64,000 bases of DNA, taken from contig NZ_CP061306.1 in assembly GCF_018687815.1 (NCBI RefSeq), positions 558,001-622,000 of the forward strand. Direction: 5' to 3'. The translations under genes and the position numbers were made by a program. Positions 32,567 to 42,926 of the stretch are shown here, one piece after another. The notes below the pieces were generated by a model that saw only the letters and a program-made list of their open reading frames with translations, did no database searches and was not told the origin of the DNA. Position 1 is the stretch's first letter. Each line of letters opens with the position of its first letter. This DNA comes from Polynucleobacter sp. JS-JIR-II-b4 (GTDB lineage Bacteria; Pseudomonadota; Gammaproteobacteria; Burkholderiales; Burkholderiaceae).

Positions 32567-33364
32567 ATGCTTGAGTTACGCGAAGCTTCACTCGTAATCC
32601 TAGCAAGCACTGATGCACAAAACAAAGTAAGTCAGTTACTCGGTTTGTTTGATAGCTATCACAAACAACAAATTACTCTGGATATTGCCCATAAGATAGA
32701 TGCTCAAGGCCTTTCTCTACCTGGGCGTCCGCTAAAGCCAGAATTGGTACTTCCTAAGCTAGTTCCCAAAAGAAGAATGGATACGCCTGAGGGAAGGGCG
32801 GGCTTATTACATTCGCTTGCCCATATTGAATTTAATGCGATGAACCTTGCACTAGATGCCATCTGGCGTTTCCCAGATATGCCTAAGGAATACTATGAGG
32901 ACTGGTTAAAGGTTGCTAAAGAAGAGGCCTATCACTTCAGCCTGGTAAACGAACATTTGCATGTGCTTGGGTTTGCTTATGGAGATTTCCCTGCTCATAA
33001 TAGTTTGTGGGAGATGGTCGAGAGAACAACGGATTCGGTGATTGCCAGAATGGCCTTGGTACCCAGAACAATGGAAGCAAGAGGCTTAGATGCGGTGCCA
33101 GCGATTCGAGATCGCTTCAAGCAAATTAAAGAAGTTCGTGCGGTGGAGATATTGGAAATTATTCTCAATGATGAAATTGGTCATGTGTTGATTGGCAATC
33201 GTTGGTTTAATTTCTTGTGCGCCCAAGATAATATTTCTCCAATCACTGCTTATCGAGAGTTGGCTGCCAAATATCGTGCGCCTGTTTTAAAGCCCCCATT
33301 CAATATGGAGGCCCGCAAGCAAGCTGGCTTTACAACTGAAGAGCTAGCTCTTCTTGGTTCATAG
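32567..33364 (+). CDS. DUF455 ferritin-like protein
   Basis: A 265-residue protein of the DUF455/COG2833 family, predicted to be a four-helix di-metal (ferritin-like) protein. Candidate ligands are Glu88 in HSLAHIEFNAM, Glu120 and His123 in AKEEAYHF, and Glu and His in NDEIGHVLIG nearer the C-terminus, giving two ExxH-type motifs. Function is not established; the fold resembles MiaE-type hydroxylases. A short hairpin (32539-32559) precedes the start. Five bases separate it from the radical SAM gene, so the two are likely co-translated. Confidence 0.9.
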   Translation: MLELREASLVILASTDAQNKVSQLLGLFDSYHKQQITLDIAHKIDAQGLSLPGRPLKPELVLPKLVPKRRMDTPEGRAGLLHSLAHIEFNAMNLALDAIWRFPDMPKEYYEDWLKVAKEEAYHFSLVNEHLHVLGFAYGDFPAHNSLWEMVERTTDSVIARMALVPRTMEARGLDAVPAIRDRFKQIKEVRAVEILEIILNDEIGHVLIGNRWFNFLCAQDNISPITAYRELAAKYRAPVLKPPFNMEARKQAGFTTEELALLGS

Positions 33365-33369
33365 TAAAT

Positions 33370-35271
33370 ATGATGAAGGTATTAAGTCTCATTCCACCCA
33401 TGACTCAGCTGAATACGCCATATCCTTCTACGGCTTATCTCACTGGGTTCTTGAGGTCTCGTAGTGTTGACGCTGTTCAAGAGGATCTTGCCTTAGCTTT
33501 GGTGCTCAGTTTCTTTACTCCAGGGGGTATGGCTGAGATTCATGCCGAAGCGCTCACTGTTCCTGAAGAGAGCCGCAGTGCGAGCGTTAATTTTTTCCTA
33601 GACTACTTTGATGCCTATCAATCCACTATTGCTCCTACCATTGGCTTCTTGCAGGGGCGCGATAGCACTTTAAGTCATCGTATCAATACCCGTGATTTTT
33701 TGCCTGAGGGGCCACGCTTTGCTTCTCTTGATGCATTTGATGACGAGGAGGCGGGTGATTCTTTGTCTTGGGCCTTTGGTGCTCTGGGGTCGCAAGACAG
33801 GGCGCGACATCTAGCCACCCTTTATCTCAATGATTTATCCGATGTATTGCGTGATGCTGTTGATGATCGCTTTGAATTCGTGCGCTATGCAGAATCCTTA
33901 GCAAGTAGTCAACCTACGTTTACGCCTTTGGCCGATGCGCTACAAGCTAAACCAACGCTTATGGATCAGCATTTACAAGTATTAGCTAGTAAAGCAATTG
34001 AGCATCACCAGCCAGACTTAGTGCTCCTATCTGTGCCTTTCCCAGGGGCAATGTATGCGGCCTTGCGTATCGCCCAGGTGATTAAAAAATCACATCCAGA
34101 AATCAAGATTGCTTTGGGTGGTGGTTATGTCAATACTGAGCTTCGAGAGCTATCTGATGCTCGTATTTTTGATTATGTAGATTTCATTACGCTAGATTCT
34201 GGCGAGAGGCCGTTGCTTGCCTTGCTTGAGCACCTTGGTGGCAAGCGTTCCGCGGAGAGGCTGATACGCACCTTTATTCGCAATTCCAAAAACCAAGTGC
34301 AATATCTGAATTGGCAAGAGCTTGATGTGCCTTTTGAAGAGGTTGGAACTGCTACTTGGGATGGATTACCGCTGGATTCTTATTTATCTCTTTTGGATAT
34401 GCTTAATCCGATGCATCGCCTATGGAGTGACGGCCGCTGGAATAAGTTAACTGTTGCGCATGGCTGTTATTGGAAAAAGTGTAGCTTCTGCGATGTATCT
34501 CTTGATTACATCTCTCGTTATGAAACTGCGTCAGCCAGTTTATTGGTGGACCGCATTGAGCAAATTGTTCATGAGACTGGGCAGACAGGATTTCATTTTG
34601 TGGATGAAGCTGCGCCACCTAAGATATTAAAAGCACTGGCTGAGGAGCTCATTCGCCGTAAGATCGTGATCTCTTGGTGGGGTAATATTCGCTTTGAGAA
34701 AACCTTCACACCTGAATTGGCGGAGCTTTTAGCAAAAAGTGGATGTATTGCGATGTCTGGAGGTCTTGAAGTAGCCTCTGATCGTCTGCTCAATCTCATG
34801 AAAAAGGGTGTATCAGTAGAGCAGGTCGCTCAAGTTACCAAAGGTTTCTCGGATGCAGGAATCTTGGTTCATGCTTATTTAATGTATGGTTTCCCTACGC
34901 AAACCGTCCAGGAGACGGTGGATGCCCTGGAATATGTAAGGCAGCTTTTTGAGAATGGCTGTATACAAAGCGGCTTCTTTCATCGTTTTATCTGTACCGT
35001 GCATTCTCCTGTGGGTCTGAATCCGCAAGAGTACGGAATTGAACTCATTCCATTGCCGGAAATTACTTTCGCTAAGAATGATGTCGCCTTTATTGATCCA
35101 ACCGGGGTTGATCATGATGTGCTCGGTCAAGGGCTAAAAAAGGCCATCTATAACTATATGCATGGCGTAGGCTTTGAGATCAAAACTAAGTCTTGGTTTG
35201 ATGGTTTGGGCATTGCCGTACCAAAGACAACTATCCCTAAGAATTTCATACAAAACGCTTTATATCGCTAG
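33370..35271 (+). CDS. B12-binding-domain radical SAM protein, unknown reaction
   Basis: A 633-residue protein with an N-terminal Rossmann-like cobalamin-binding-type domain (about residues 210-310, with DLVLLSVPFPGAMYAALRIA and IALGGGYVNTELREL) and a radical SAM barrel from about residue 355. The cluster cysteines are C366, C371 and C374 (GCYWKKCSFC), a CX4CX2C spacing instead of the classic CX3CX2C. No DxHxxG cobalamin-ligand motif is visible. SAM-binding features such as MSGGLEVASDRLL and YLMYGFPTQT are present. The substrate is unknown; the tight pairing with DUF455 suggests they act in one pathway. Confidence 0.9.
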   Translation: MMKVLSLIPPMTQLNTPYPSTAYLTGFLRSRSVDAVQEDLALALVLSFFTPGGMAEIHAEALTVPEESRSASVNFFLDYFDAYQSTIAPTIGFLQGRDSTLSHRINTRDFLPEGPRFASLDAFDDEEAGDSLSWAFGALGSQDRARHLATLYLNDLSDVLRDAVDDRFEFVRYAESLASSQPTFTPLADALQAKPTLMDQHLQVLASKAIEHHQPDLVLLSVPFPGAMYAALRIAQVIKKSHPEIKIALGGGYVNTELRELSDARIFDYVDFITLDSGERPLLALLEHLGGKRSAERLIRTFIRNSKNQVQYLNWQELDVPFEEVGTATWDGLPLDSYLSLLDMLNPMHRLWSDGRWNKLTVAHGCYWKKCSFCDVSLDYISRYETASASLLVDRIEQIVHETGQTGFHFVDEAAPPKILKALAEELIRRKIVISWWGNIRFEKTFTPELAELLAKSGCIAMSGGLEVASDRLLNLMKKGVSVEQVAQVTKGFSDAGILVHAYLMYGFPTQTVQETVDALEYVRQLFENGCIQSGFFHRFICTVHSPVGLNPQEYGIELIPLPEITFAKNDVAFIDPTGVDHDVLGQGLKKAIYNYMHGVGFEIKTKSWFDGLGIAVPKTTIPKNFIQNALYR

Positions 35272-35379
35272 CCCATGCCTATGTAGCCACTGGAATTACA
35301 GACTGGCTGGAATGAATTTTTTACAACCCAATACCAAGTGCCCGCATACCCCGATGGAAGTTACTAATGTGGGCTTAGT

Positions 35380-35640
35380 ATGACTGCATCGCAATGGGAG
35401 CGGATTAATACCCCCGCTGGGCAATTTTTAGTGTTGCGGATTCATAGCGAAACACCGAATTTTGTAAGTAATGACTTATTTAGGGTTGGCAATCAACGGC
35501 AAGAGGGCTTGCGGTTTACGCCAGAAATCGGACGTTGGGTTATTCGGCGCAGTTCGGGGCGCTACATCACTGCTGGCGTTTATTGGGCTAATGCCTACTG
35601 GGAAGACTACCTGGAGTGGGAGTTAATCTCCTGGAAATAA
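35380..35640 (+). CDS. Small hypothetical protein, 86 residues
   Basis: Not recognised. The frame opens with ATG 35380 and cannot be extended because TAA lies at 35365-35367. The protein is rich in Trp (six), Arg and aromatic residues, with RWVIRRSSGRYITAGVYWAN and a C-terminal YWEDYLEWELISWK. No signal peptide or membrane segment is seen. It lies in the 397 bases between the radical SAM gene and queE; the ribosome-binding site is poor, so confidence that it is translated is moderate. Confidence 0.55.
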   Translation: MTASQWERINTPAGQFLVLRIHSETPNFVSNDLFRVGNQRQEGLRFTPEIGRWVIRRSSGRYITAGVYWANAYWEDYLEWELISWK

Positions 35641-35668
35641 GCAAAGCGCTTAAAATAGACTCATTGCT

Positions 35669-36322
35669 ATGTATACCGTAAAAGAACTATTTCCCACACT
35701 CCAAGGCGAAGGCACCCACACTGGTAGGGCGGCCGTATTTTGTCGTTTTGCTGGATGCAATCTTTGGAGCGGTCGTGAAGAGGATCGCGCAACAGCTATT
35801 TGCCAGTTTTGCGATACCGATTTTGTAGGTAGCGATGGTGCTGGGGGTGGCAAGTTTGAAACTGCCGCTTTACTTGCTGATGCCATCGAGGCTTCATGGC
35901 GTAGCACCTTAGCCGGTCCCCAGCAGCGTTATGTGGTTTTCACGGGTGGAGAGCCACTCTTGCAATTAGACGAAGAGTTGATTGCAGCGCTTCATCAAAA
36001 AGGTTTTGAAGTGGCGATTGAAACGAACGGCACCATTAAAGTTCCCAAAGGAGTTGATTGGGTTTGTGTAAGCCCTAAAGCTGGCTCTGATCTGATTGTT
36101 CTTCAAGCGGATGAGTTAAAGCTAGTCATCCCACAAAATGACCATCAAGCCTTAGAAAAACTCATGGCCCGCTTTGAGGGAATGGATTATCGTAATCGTT
36201 TCTTGCAACCCATGGATGGGCAAAACCTCAAAAGTAATACTGAGTTAGCAGTAAGCTTATGTCAAAAGCGGCCCTTGTGGAGATTGAGTTTGCAATCTCA
36301 TAAACTGATTGGGATTCGATAG
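35669..36322 (+). CDS. queE: 7-carboxy-7-deazaguanine synthase QueE (CX14CX2C type)
   Basis: Radical SAM enzyme contracting carboxytetrahydropterin to CDG, the third step of queuosine synthesis. The 217-residue protein starts MYTVKELFPTLQGEGTHTGR. Its cluster cysteines are in FAGCNLW and ICQFC, 14 residues apart, the CX14CX2C spacing known from Burkholderia multivorans QueE. FTGGEPLLQL and AIETNGT are the SAM-binding strands. queD follows after 35 bases. Confidence 0.95.
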   Translation: MYTVKELFPTLQGEGTHTGRAAVFCRFAGCNLWSGREEDRATAICQFCDTDFVGSDGAGGGKFETAALLADAIEASWRSTLAGPQQRYVVFTGGEPLLQLDEELIAALHQKGFEVAIETNGTIKVPKGVDWVCVSPKAGSDLIVLQADELKLVIPQNDHQALEKLMARFEGMDYRNRFLQPMDGQNLKSNTELAVSLCQKRPLWRLSLQSHKLIGIR

Positions 36323-36357
36323 TTGACTATGCTCAAATAGGATTAATTAAGTACCGA

Positions 36358-36822
36358 ATGACAAATAAACAGCCTGCCATCTCTATTACCCGCCGCCTTG
36401 AGTTTGACTCCGGGCATCGTATTCCCAATCATGATGGTCAATGTCGGCATCTGCACGGACATCGCTATGCAATAGAAGTCACGCTGACTGGTGAGGTAGC
36501 CGATCATCCTGGTAAAGCAGATGATGGCATGGTGCTCGACTTTGGTGATATCAAGCGTTTAACAAACCAATACGTAGTGGATCTTTGGGACCATGCATTT
36601 TTAGTGGCCAAAGAGGACGAAGGTCTGGTTGCATTCTTATCAACCTTACCTGATCACAAGACGGTCATCATGGAGCATGTCCCAACTGTTGAGAACTTAG
36701 CTAACGCAGCTTTTGCAATCTTGAAACCCGTTTTCAGCAAAGCTTTTAGTGGCCGCTTAGAGCTCACTTCCATTCGTCTTTATGAGACGCCCAATTGCTG
36801 GGCTGATGTGCATCCTGTCTAA
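36358..36822 (+). CDS. queD: 6-carboxytetrahydropterin synthase QueD
   Basis: Makes the substrate of QueE from dihydroneopterin triphosphate. The 154-residue PTPS-family protein has FDSGHRI and CRHLHGHRY, supplying three zinc-binding His and the catalytic Cys, then MVLDFGDIKRL and WDHAFL, and EHVPTVENLA with the substrate-anchoring Glu near the end. Its TAA directly abuts the tadA ATG. Confidence 0.95.
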   Translation: MTNKQPAISITRRLEFDSGHRIPNHDGQCRHLHGHRYAIEVTLTGEVADHPGKADDGMVLDFGDIKRLTNQYVVDLWDHAFLVAKEDEGLVAFLSTLPDHKTVIMEHVPTVENLANAAFAILKPVFSKAFSGRLELTSIRLYETPNCWADVHPV

Positions 36823-38221
<1,399 letters not shown>

Positions 38222-38222
<1 letters not shown>

Positions 38223-38869
38223 TGTTTACCGAGACCCGTGCGGGAAACTCTTTGTTTAAAAGTCTTTTAGTTTTCATTGCACTCACCCTTACAGGAGCAG
38301 TTATGGCAACCGAAGAGCCAAAATATGCTGTTCTCGAAAAAGAGTCACCTTTTGAAATCCGCTCTTATGCACCCATGATTATTGCTGAGGTACAAGTTGA
38401 GGGTGATTTAGATGAGGCCTCGAGCCAAGGATTTCGCTTGATTGCTGCTTATATTTTTGGTCAGAATCAAGTGAGCGAAAAAATTGCAATGACTGCGCCA
38501 GTGACAGTCGAAGATCAATCGGTGAAGAACGCAAAGATTGCAATGACTGCACCAGTGGGAATTGAGTCTAAAGCCGGCAAATGGACGGTGTCATTTGTCA
38601 TGCCCGCTGAGTACAGCATGGAGACGATTCCCAAGCCAATTAATCCTCAAGTGCAATTACGCCAGATTCCCGCGGTAAAAAAGGCGGTGATTAGCTTTAG
38701 CGGTTTTTATAACACCCAGAAAGTGGCCGAGAAAACGCTGGAACTAGAACAGTGGATGAAGTCTCGTAATTTGCACAGTGTGGGAAGTCCTAATTTCGCG
38801 CGTTACAACCCGCCTTGGACTTTGCCCTTCATGCGTCGCAATGAAGTCATGCTCACTTTGCGTGACTAG
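38222..38869 (+). CDS. SOUL-family heme-binding-like protein, secreted
   Basis: A 215-residue SOUL-domain protein with an N-terminal signal peptide ending around GAVMATEE. The repeated IAMTAPV motif and FEIRSYAPMIIAEV are typical of the family. Heme binding is known for some members only. ATG 38222, overlapping the ldcA stop by one base, is preferred over a GTG six bases earlier. It converges on rlmJ, overlapping it by four bases. Confidence 0.88.
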
Positions 38870-39753
38870 TTCTTAGCTTCGAAGCTCTTCAATAAAAATT
38901 GGCCGCCGCCATTGATGCCTAAAGCCTTCGTCAAGGTCGGTAGTGCCTGCGCTAGATGTTTTTCTAGAGTCCATGGTGGGTTGATGATGAACATCCCGCT
39001 AGCTTGCAAACGGCGTTCGCCAGGCGCATTTTCAACGCGTAATTCTGCATGTAACCAAGAGCGTTTATGTGCGGTGGCAATTTTCTTTAGACGATCAGGC
39101 AGCGCCGCCGATTCTCTTCTGGGTAGTACCGGATACCAAATCGCATAGCAGCCAGTGGTAAAGCGTTGCAGCGCCTCTTCCATGGCGAGCTCAAGATAAC
39201 GATAGTCTTGCTTGTCTTCGTAAGAAGGATCTATTAATACTAGGCCGCGTCGACTAGGAGGGGGTAGCAGTCCTTTGAGTCTGGCAAAGCTATCCTCAGC
39301 ATAAATATCAATCTGTTTAGACTGTTTTAGTTCGCCAATATTGTGGCGCAGAATATCAATCTCTTTGGGATGAAGCTCAAATAGCTTGAGTCGATCTTGT
39401 GGACGCAGCAGGCGGGCCAGAATAAAGGGGGAGCCAGGATAGGTATTCAATTGCCCTTCAGTATTCTCGGCATCAATGCACTTCAGGTACTCTTGAATAC
39501 TCCCGGGGATTGGAGTGTTTGCGTGATGGCAAGTTTCTACATATTGCTTGAGGCGGAAGATTCCACCATCAGCTTCTTTGCTCACTGTAGAAAAGCCATC
39601 TTGCAAGCTGTAGATACCGGCGCCTGCATGGGTATCAACAAAGGTAATTGCTACGGGCTTCTCTTGAAGATACTGAACTAAGTGAATTAAGGTTAGGTGC
39701 TTGAGGATGTCTGCGTGACTTCCAGCATGAAATGCATGTCGATAACTAAACAT
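38866..39753 (-). CDS. rlmJ: 23S rRNA (adenine-2030-N6)-methyltransferase RlmJ
   Basis: Methylates A2030 of 23S rRNA. The 295-residue protein begins MFSYRHAFHAGSHADILKH, the family hallmark, has FVDTHAGAG (SAM binding) and the catalytic DPSYE motif in LVLIDPSYEDK. It is the last gene of the minus-strand run from the GT39 gene, seven bases after the PAP2 gene. Confidence 0.94.
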   Translation of the reverse strand: MFSYRHAFHAGSHADILKHLTLIHLVQYLQEKPVAITFVDTHAGAGIYSLQDGFSTVSKEADGGIFRLKQYVETCHHANTPIPGSIQEYLKCIDAENTEGQLNTYPGSPFILARLLRPQDRLKLFELHPKEIDILRHNIGELKQSKQIDIYAEDSFARLKGLLPPPSRRGLVLIDPSYEDKQDYRYLELAMEEALQRFTTGCYAIWYPVLPRRESAALPDRLKKIATAHKRSWLHAELRVENAPGERRLQASGMFIINPPWTLEKHLAQALPTLTKALGINGGGQFLLKSFEAKN

Positions 39754-39759
39754 CTTGAA

Positions 39760-40551
39760 TTATTCTGCCTTGCGAGGCGCTTGAGTAAATTGCGCCCTTA
39801 CATAAAATACTAGGGTGAAAGCCACAATGGCAATGGAGAGATACTGCAATGGCAGATTTAACTCCAGATCCATGATTTGAGTAAGGTGGGCGTACATTGC
39901 GATAACGCCGCCAAGCGCAATGAGATGCGACCAGATTTTTCTTGGCCCCAGTTGGGTTTCTGGAAATTGATTAGCCGCTAGGGCCCCGAGCATTCCACAC
40001 CAAATACCAACACCTGCACCACCTAAAACATCAGTGAGCCAATGAGCGCCAACAGCGCTACGTGATAAGCCCACTAAAGTGGCAAGCAAAAATAGTGGCA
40101 TCAATGGAGCGCGTTTTTCTTTGGCTGCGGAAAAATACAAGGCGCTTGCAATGGCAAATGCAGTGAGAGTATGTCCAGACGGGAACGCTCTATAGAGTAA
40201 CGCTTCACCAATGCGATAAAAGCTGCCATCGGTTAGAACACCTGCAGGTCTTGGCAAATCAAAGAAGCCTTTTAATACCGCGCTTGCTAATGCGGCTATC
40301 CCACCGGCAAAAATTCCAGCAGTCAGCATTCTTGGTGCAAGCAACAGCAATGGAAAGGCGAGCGCAAACACTCCCCAACCATTGCCTAAAAAAGTAAGCC
40401 AAGCCCAAAGGGTGTCTGGCAGTAATTGCGTAAAGCGGTTAATGAATAAAAAAGTACTACTTTGTAACTCGCCAAAGTAGATTGCGCAAGCGAGCGCAAG
40501 AGGAGCTAGCGGAATGAACCAAGCAAATGTAGGAATTGCCTTTTTGTTCAT
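39760..40551 (-). CDS. PAP2-family membrane phosphatase
   Basis: A 263-residue integral membrane protein with the three PAP2 motifs: KGFFDLPRP, AFPSGHTL and SRSAVGAHWLTDV, carrying the catalytic His pair. Several hydrophobic helices are evident. Likely substrates are undecaprenyl diphosphate, phosphatidylglycerol phosphate or a lipid A phosphate. Its place after glycosyltransferase genes suggests carrier-lipid recycling or lipid A trimming, an inference. Confidence 0.88.
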   Translation of the reverse strand: MNKKAIPTFAWFIPLAPLALACAIYFGELQSSTFLFINRFTQLLPDTLWAWLTFLGNGWGVFALAFPLLLLAPRMLTAGIFAGGIAALASAVLKGFFDLPRPAGVLTDGSFYRIGEALLYRAFPSGHTLTAFAIASALYFSAAKEKRAPLMPLFLLATLVGLSRSAVGAHWLTDVLGGAGVGIWCGMLGALAANQFPETQLGPRKIWSHLIALGGVIAMYAHLTQIMDLELNLPLQYLSIAIVAFTLVFYVRAQFTQAPRKAE

Positions 40552-40556
40552 CCAGC

Positions 40557-41816
40557 TTAGCGAGCCTTTACCTTATCGGCGTCTTGCAATTGCTTAATCA
40601 CTTTATCGAGCACTTGTGGAACGGTGATGGCCTGCATGCACACATTGTCCTGACAAGGGGTTTTACGGTGATTGGCAGCGCTCACGCAGGGCGAGCAAGC
40701 TAGGTTGGCGGTGATTGCGATGGAGTTACCAACTGATCCATAAAGGGCTGGAGTCTCAGGTCCAAAGAGGACAACTGTTCTCAGTGGCGTCACGGCTGAA
40801 AAGTGACCAGGACCAGAGTCGTTGGTAACCATGACGTCTGATAGTGTGTACAACGGTGGCAACTCAGCAAAGCCGACCTGCCCAGCAAAATTCAATGCAT
40901 TTTTAACATTGGCAACAGCGCGAACTTTTTCAACATACACAAACTCAGCAGGTGAGCCGGTAATCAAGATGAGATCGCTGGGATATTGTTGATGGATTGC
41001 TTGAATCAACTCAGAGAAACGCTGTTGTGCCCAGCGGCGTTGTGGAAGTAGATCACTTGCATTCGGATTGATCAGAATGAGGCGGTCTTTCCCCGGGGTG
41101 TAATTAATGCGCGCCTCTTTAGCCATTTTTTCAATACGCTCGCGCACCTTTTCTAGCGCGCTTGGATTGATGATGGCTTGCTCTAGACGTACCTCAGAGT
41201 CCGGAATCTCAATCTTGCTAAATGGAACTTCAATTTTTTGGGCAAATGCCGCATGAATTAAAGATAGAAAATTCTTAGTAATGTGGATATGCGGGTTGTA
41301 GTGCACCTTGCGAGTGAGCATGAAGCCGCGCCACAATCCTTCACCATGAAAAATGTGATAACCGACGCGACGACGAGCACCACACATGCCAGTCAGTAGG
41401 GCGGTAAATCGAGAGAACAACTCTAGGTCAATGACAGTATCAATGCGGTGTTTGCGAGCAAGAATCAAAAAGCGCAGCGTATCCTTGATTAATCCTCCCA
41501 AGCTAGATGAGTCAATTGTGAAGATATTTTCTGGTTTAACGGTATTAAGTAAAGTCAGGCTAGCGCGATTACTTTTGAAAATCAAGAAAAATAATTCTGC
41601 TCCACGAGCTTTCGCATTACGCATTGCAGGGTCTACTAGAATGGCGCTTCCCATTTCCGAGAGTTCAATAAAGAGTAATTTTTTTGGAGTCTCTGGGCCG
41701 TGATTGAATATATTTTTTATGCGATCAATCAAAGCGATAAATGGGCTAACGATTGCACAAAGAGGTACGCCGACCCAATGATCAATCGCACGCATAGTGT
41801 TGACGCTAATAGTCAT
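40557..41816 (-). CDS. Glycosyltransferase family 9 (heptosyltransferase-like)
   Basis: A 419-residue GT9 protein, probably adding a heptose or other sugar to the LPS core. The N-terminal segment LLFIELSEMGSAILVDPAM matches the acceptor domain of WaaC/F relatives, and the donor part has LILINPNASDLLPQRRW and VTNDSGPGHFSAVTPLRTVVLFGPETP. A cysteine-rich stretch (ACSPCVSAANHRKTPCQDNVCM) lies near the C-terminus, as in several GT9 members. Specificity is not assigned. Confidence 0.88.
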   Translation of the reverse strand: MTISVNTMRAIDHWVGVPLCAIVSPFIALIDRIKNIFNHGPETPKKLLFIELSEMGSAILVDPAMRNAKARGAELFFLIFKSNRASLTLLNTVKPENIFTIDSSSLGGLIKDTLRFLILARKHRIDTVIDLELFSRFTALLTGMCGARRRVGYHIFHGEGLWRGFMLTRKVHYNPHIHITKNFLSLIHAAFAQKIEVPFSKIEIPDSEVRLEQAIINPSALEKVRERIEKMAKEARINYTPGKDRLILINPNASDLLPQRRWAQQRFSELIQAIHQQYPSDLILITGSPAEFVYVEKVRAVANVKNALNFAGQVGFAELPPLYTLSDVMVTNDSGPGHFSAVTPLRTVVLFGPETPALYGSVGNSIAITANLACSPCVSAANHRKTPCQDNVCMQAITVPQVLDKVIKQLQDADKVKAR

Positions 41817-41833
41817 AGTTTGGCTCTAAAAAA

Positions 41834-42877
41834 TTATTTTCGTTTTAATAAAAAATAGGCGCCTGGTAGCACCGATAAAACAGTAATTGCTCCGTAGCTA
41901 ATAGAGGCTAATACTGTTAGCGAGGGGTTAACACCCCATAAGGCCAGGACCGATGAAAGGGTGGCTTCACGCAAGCCCCATCCCGAAATACTGATCGGTA
42001 ACATGAGTAACAGGCTAAGTGCAGGTAAGCCAATCATTAAACCTTCGATAGGCGCATCTACACCGTAAGCCTTAAGGCAAAAGAGTAGCGTCAAAATAGT
42101 GAGGAAATGAATGCCAATCGCCAGGCATGCCTGAGCAATATTGTTAGGCCAAGCAAATGCTAGCTGGATACCAGGCATGGCGTTGTTCATATTGAAGCGT
42201 TCTAAGAGTTTTTGCAGGAGTTGCTTGCTAGGTCCCCACGCAAGGATAAGGGCAATTGCTACGCCAGCAAGCAGCATTACTGCCATTACTGCGTAGCCCA
42301 AATCTTGACCCCAGGCTGCGAGTGTAGCGCCGCCCAATATCAAGCCAATCCCGCCTAGTAAATTGTTGCCCGCTAAACCAAGAAGGCGATCTACCAACAC
42401 CATCGAAAAACTTAAACGCAATTTAGGAGTGGCGTGCTCAAGGTCTACTGAGTGATGAAGTTCATCATCCAACTCTTTAGTTTCTGAGAGATTGCCGGTG
42501 CTGGTCAAATGCGTTGCAGTAATGGCGCGATAACTATCACCACCCAAGGTACTAGGTAGACCTTGGTTAATGAGACCGCCTGCAAAGTAGAGGCCGATAT
42601 AAGAGCGAATACGGCGGGGAAATCCCACTCTTTGCATAAACAAGCCCCAGCGATATCCGCCACAAATAAATGCCAACATCATGCTTGCTAGAGCAGCCAA
42701 GAACCATAGAGGCTGCATCTGAATATGGGTATCAAATAGTGAGCGCCAATCAATTCCACTCGTTGCTTTCCAAAGCAGAGCAACGGAGAGTAGAACGCGA
42801 ATAGTAGGCCAAGCCTTCTTGAGAATGGATTTCCACCCCGATTGGATCTTTGGGGTGGGTTGGGCTTGTGAACTCAT
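41834..42877 (-). CDS. LPG synthase-like / UPF0104 integral membrane protein
   Basis: A 347-residue membrane protein with about eight predicted hydrophobic helices. It belongs to the lysylphosphatidylglycerol synthase transmembrane (UPF0104) family and lacks the soluble aminoacyltransferase domain. QGLPSTLGGDSYRAI and MVLVDRLLGLAGNNLLGGIGL are family-like. Such stand-alone domains are thought to move or present lipids. I chose ATG 42877 (MSSQAQPTP), 49 bases after the GT39 gene, over an upstream start lying inside that gene. Confidence 0.85.
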   Translation of the reverse strand: MSSQAQPTPKIQSGWKSILKKAWPTIRVLLSVALLWKATSGIDWRSLFDTHIQMQPLWFLAALASMMLAFICGGYRWGLFMQRVGFPRRIRSYIGLYFAGGLINQGLPSTLGGDSYRAITATHLTSTGNLSETKELDDELHHSVDLEHATPKLRLSFSMVLVDRLLGLAGNNLLGGIGLILGGATLAAWGQDLGYAVMAVMLLAGVAIALILAWGPSKQLLQKLLERFNMNNAMPGIQLAFAWPNNIAQACLAIGIHFLTILTLLFCLKAYGVDAPIEGLMIGLPALSLLLMLPISISGWGLREATLSSVLALWGVNPSLTVLASISYGAITVLSVLPGAYFLLKRK

Positions 42878-42926
42878 AAGCGTAAGGATAATGCCTCGGG
42901 CGCCTAAGGTCTTGAATTTGGGGGAA

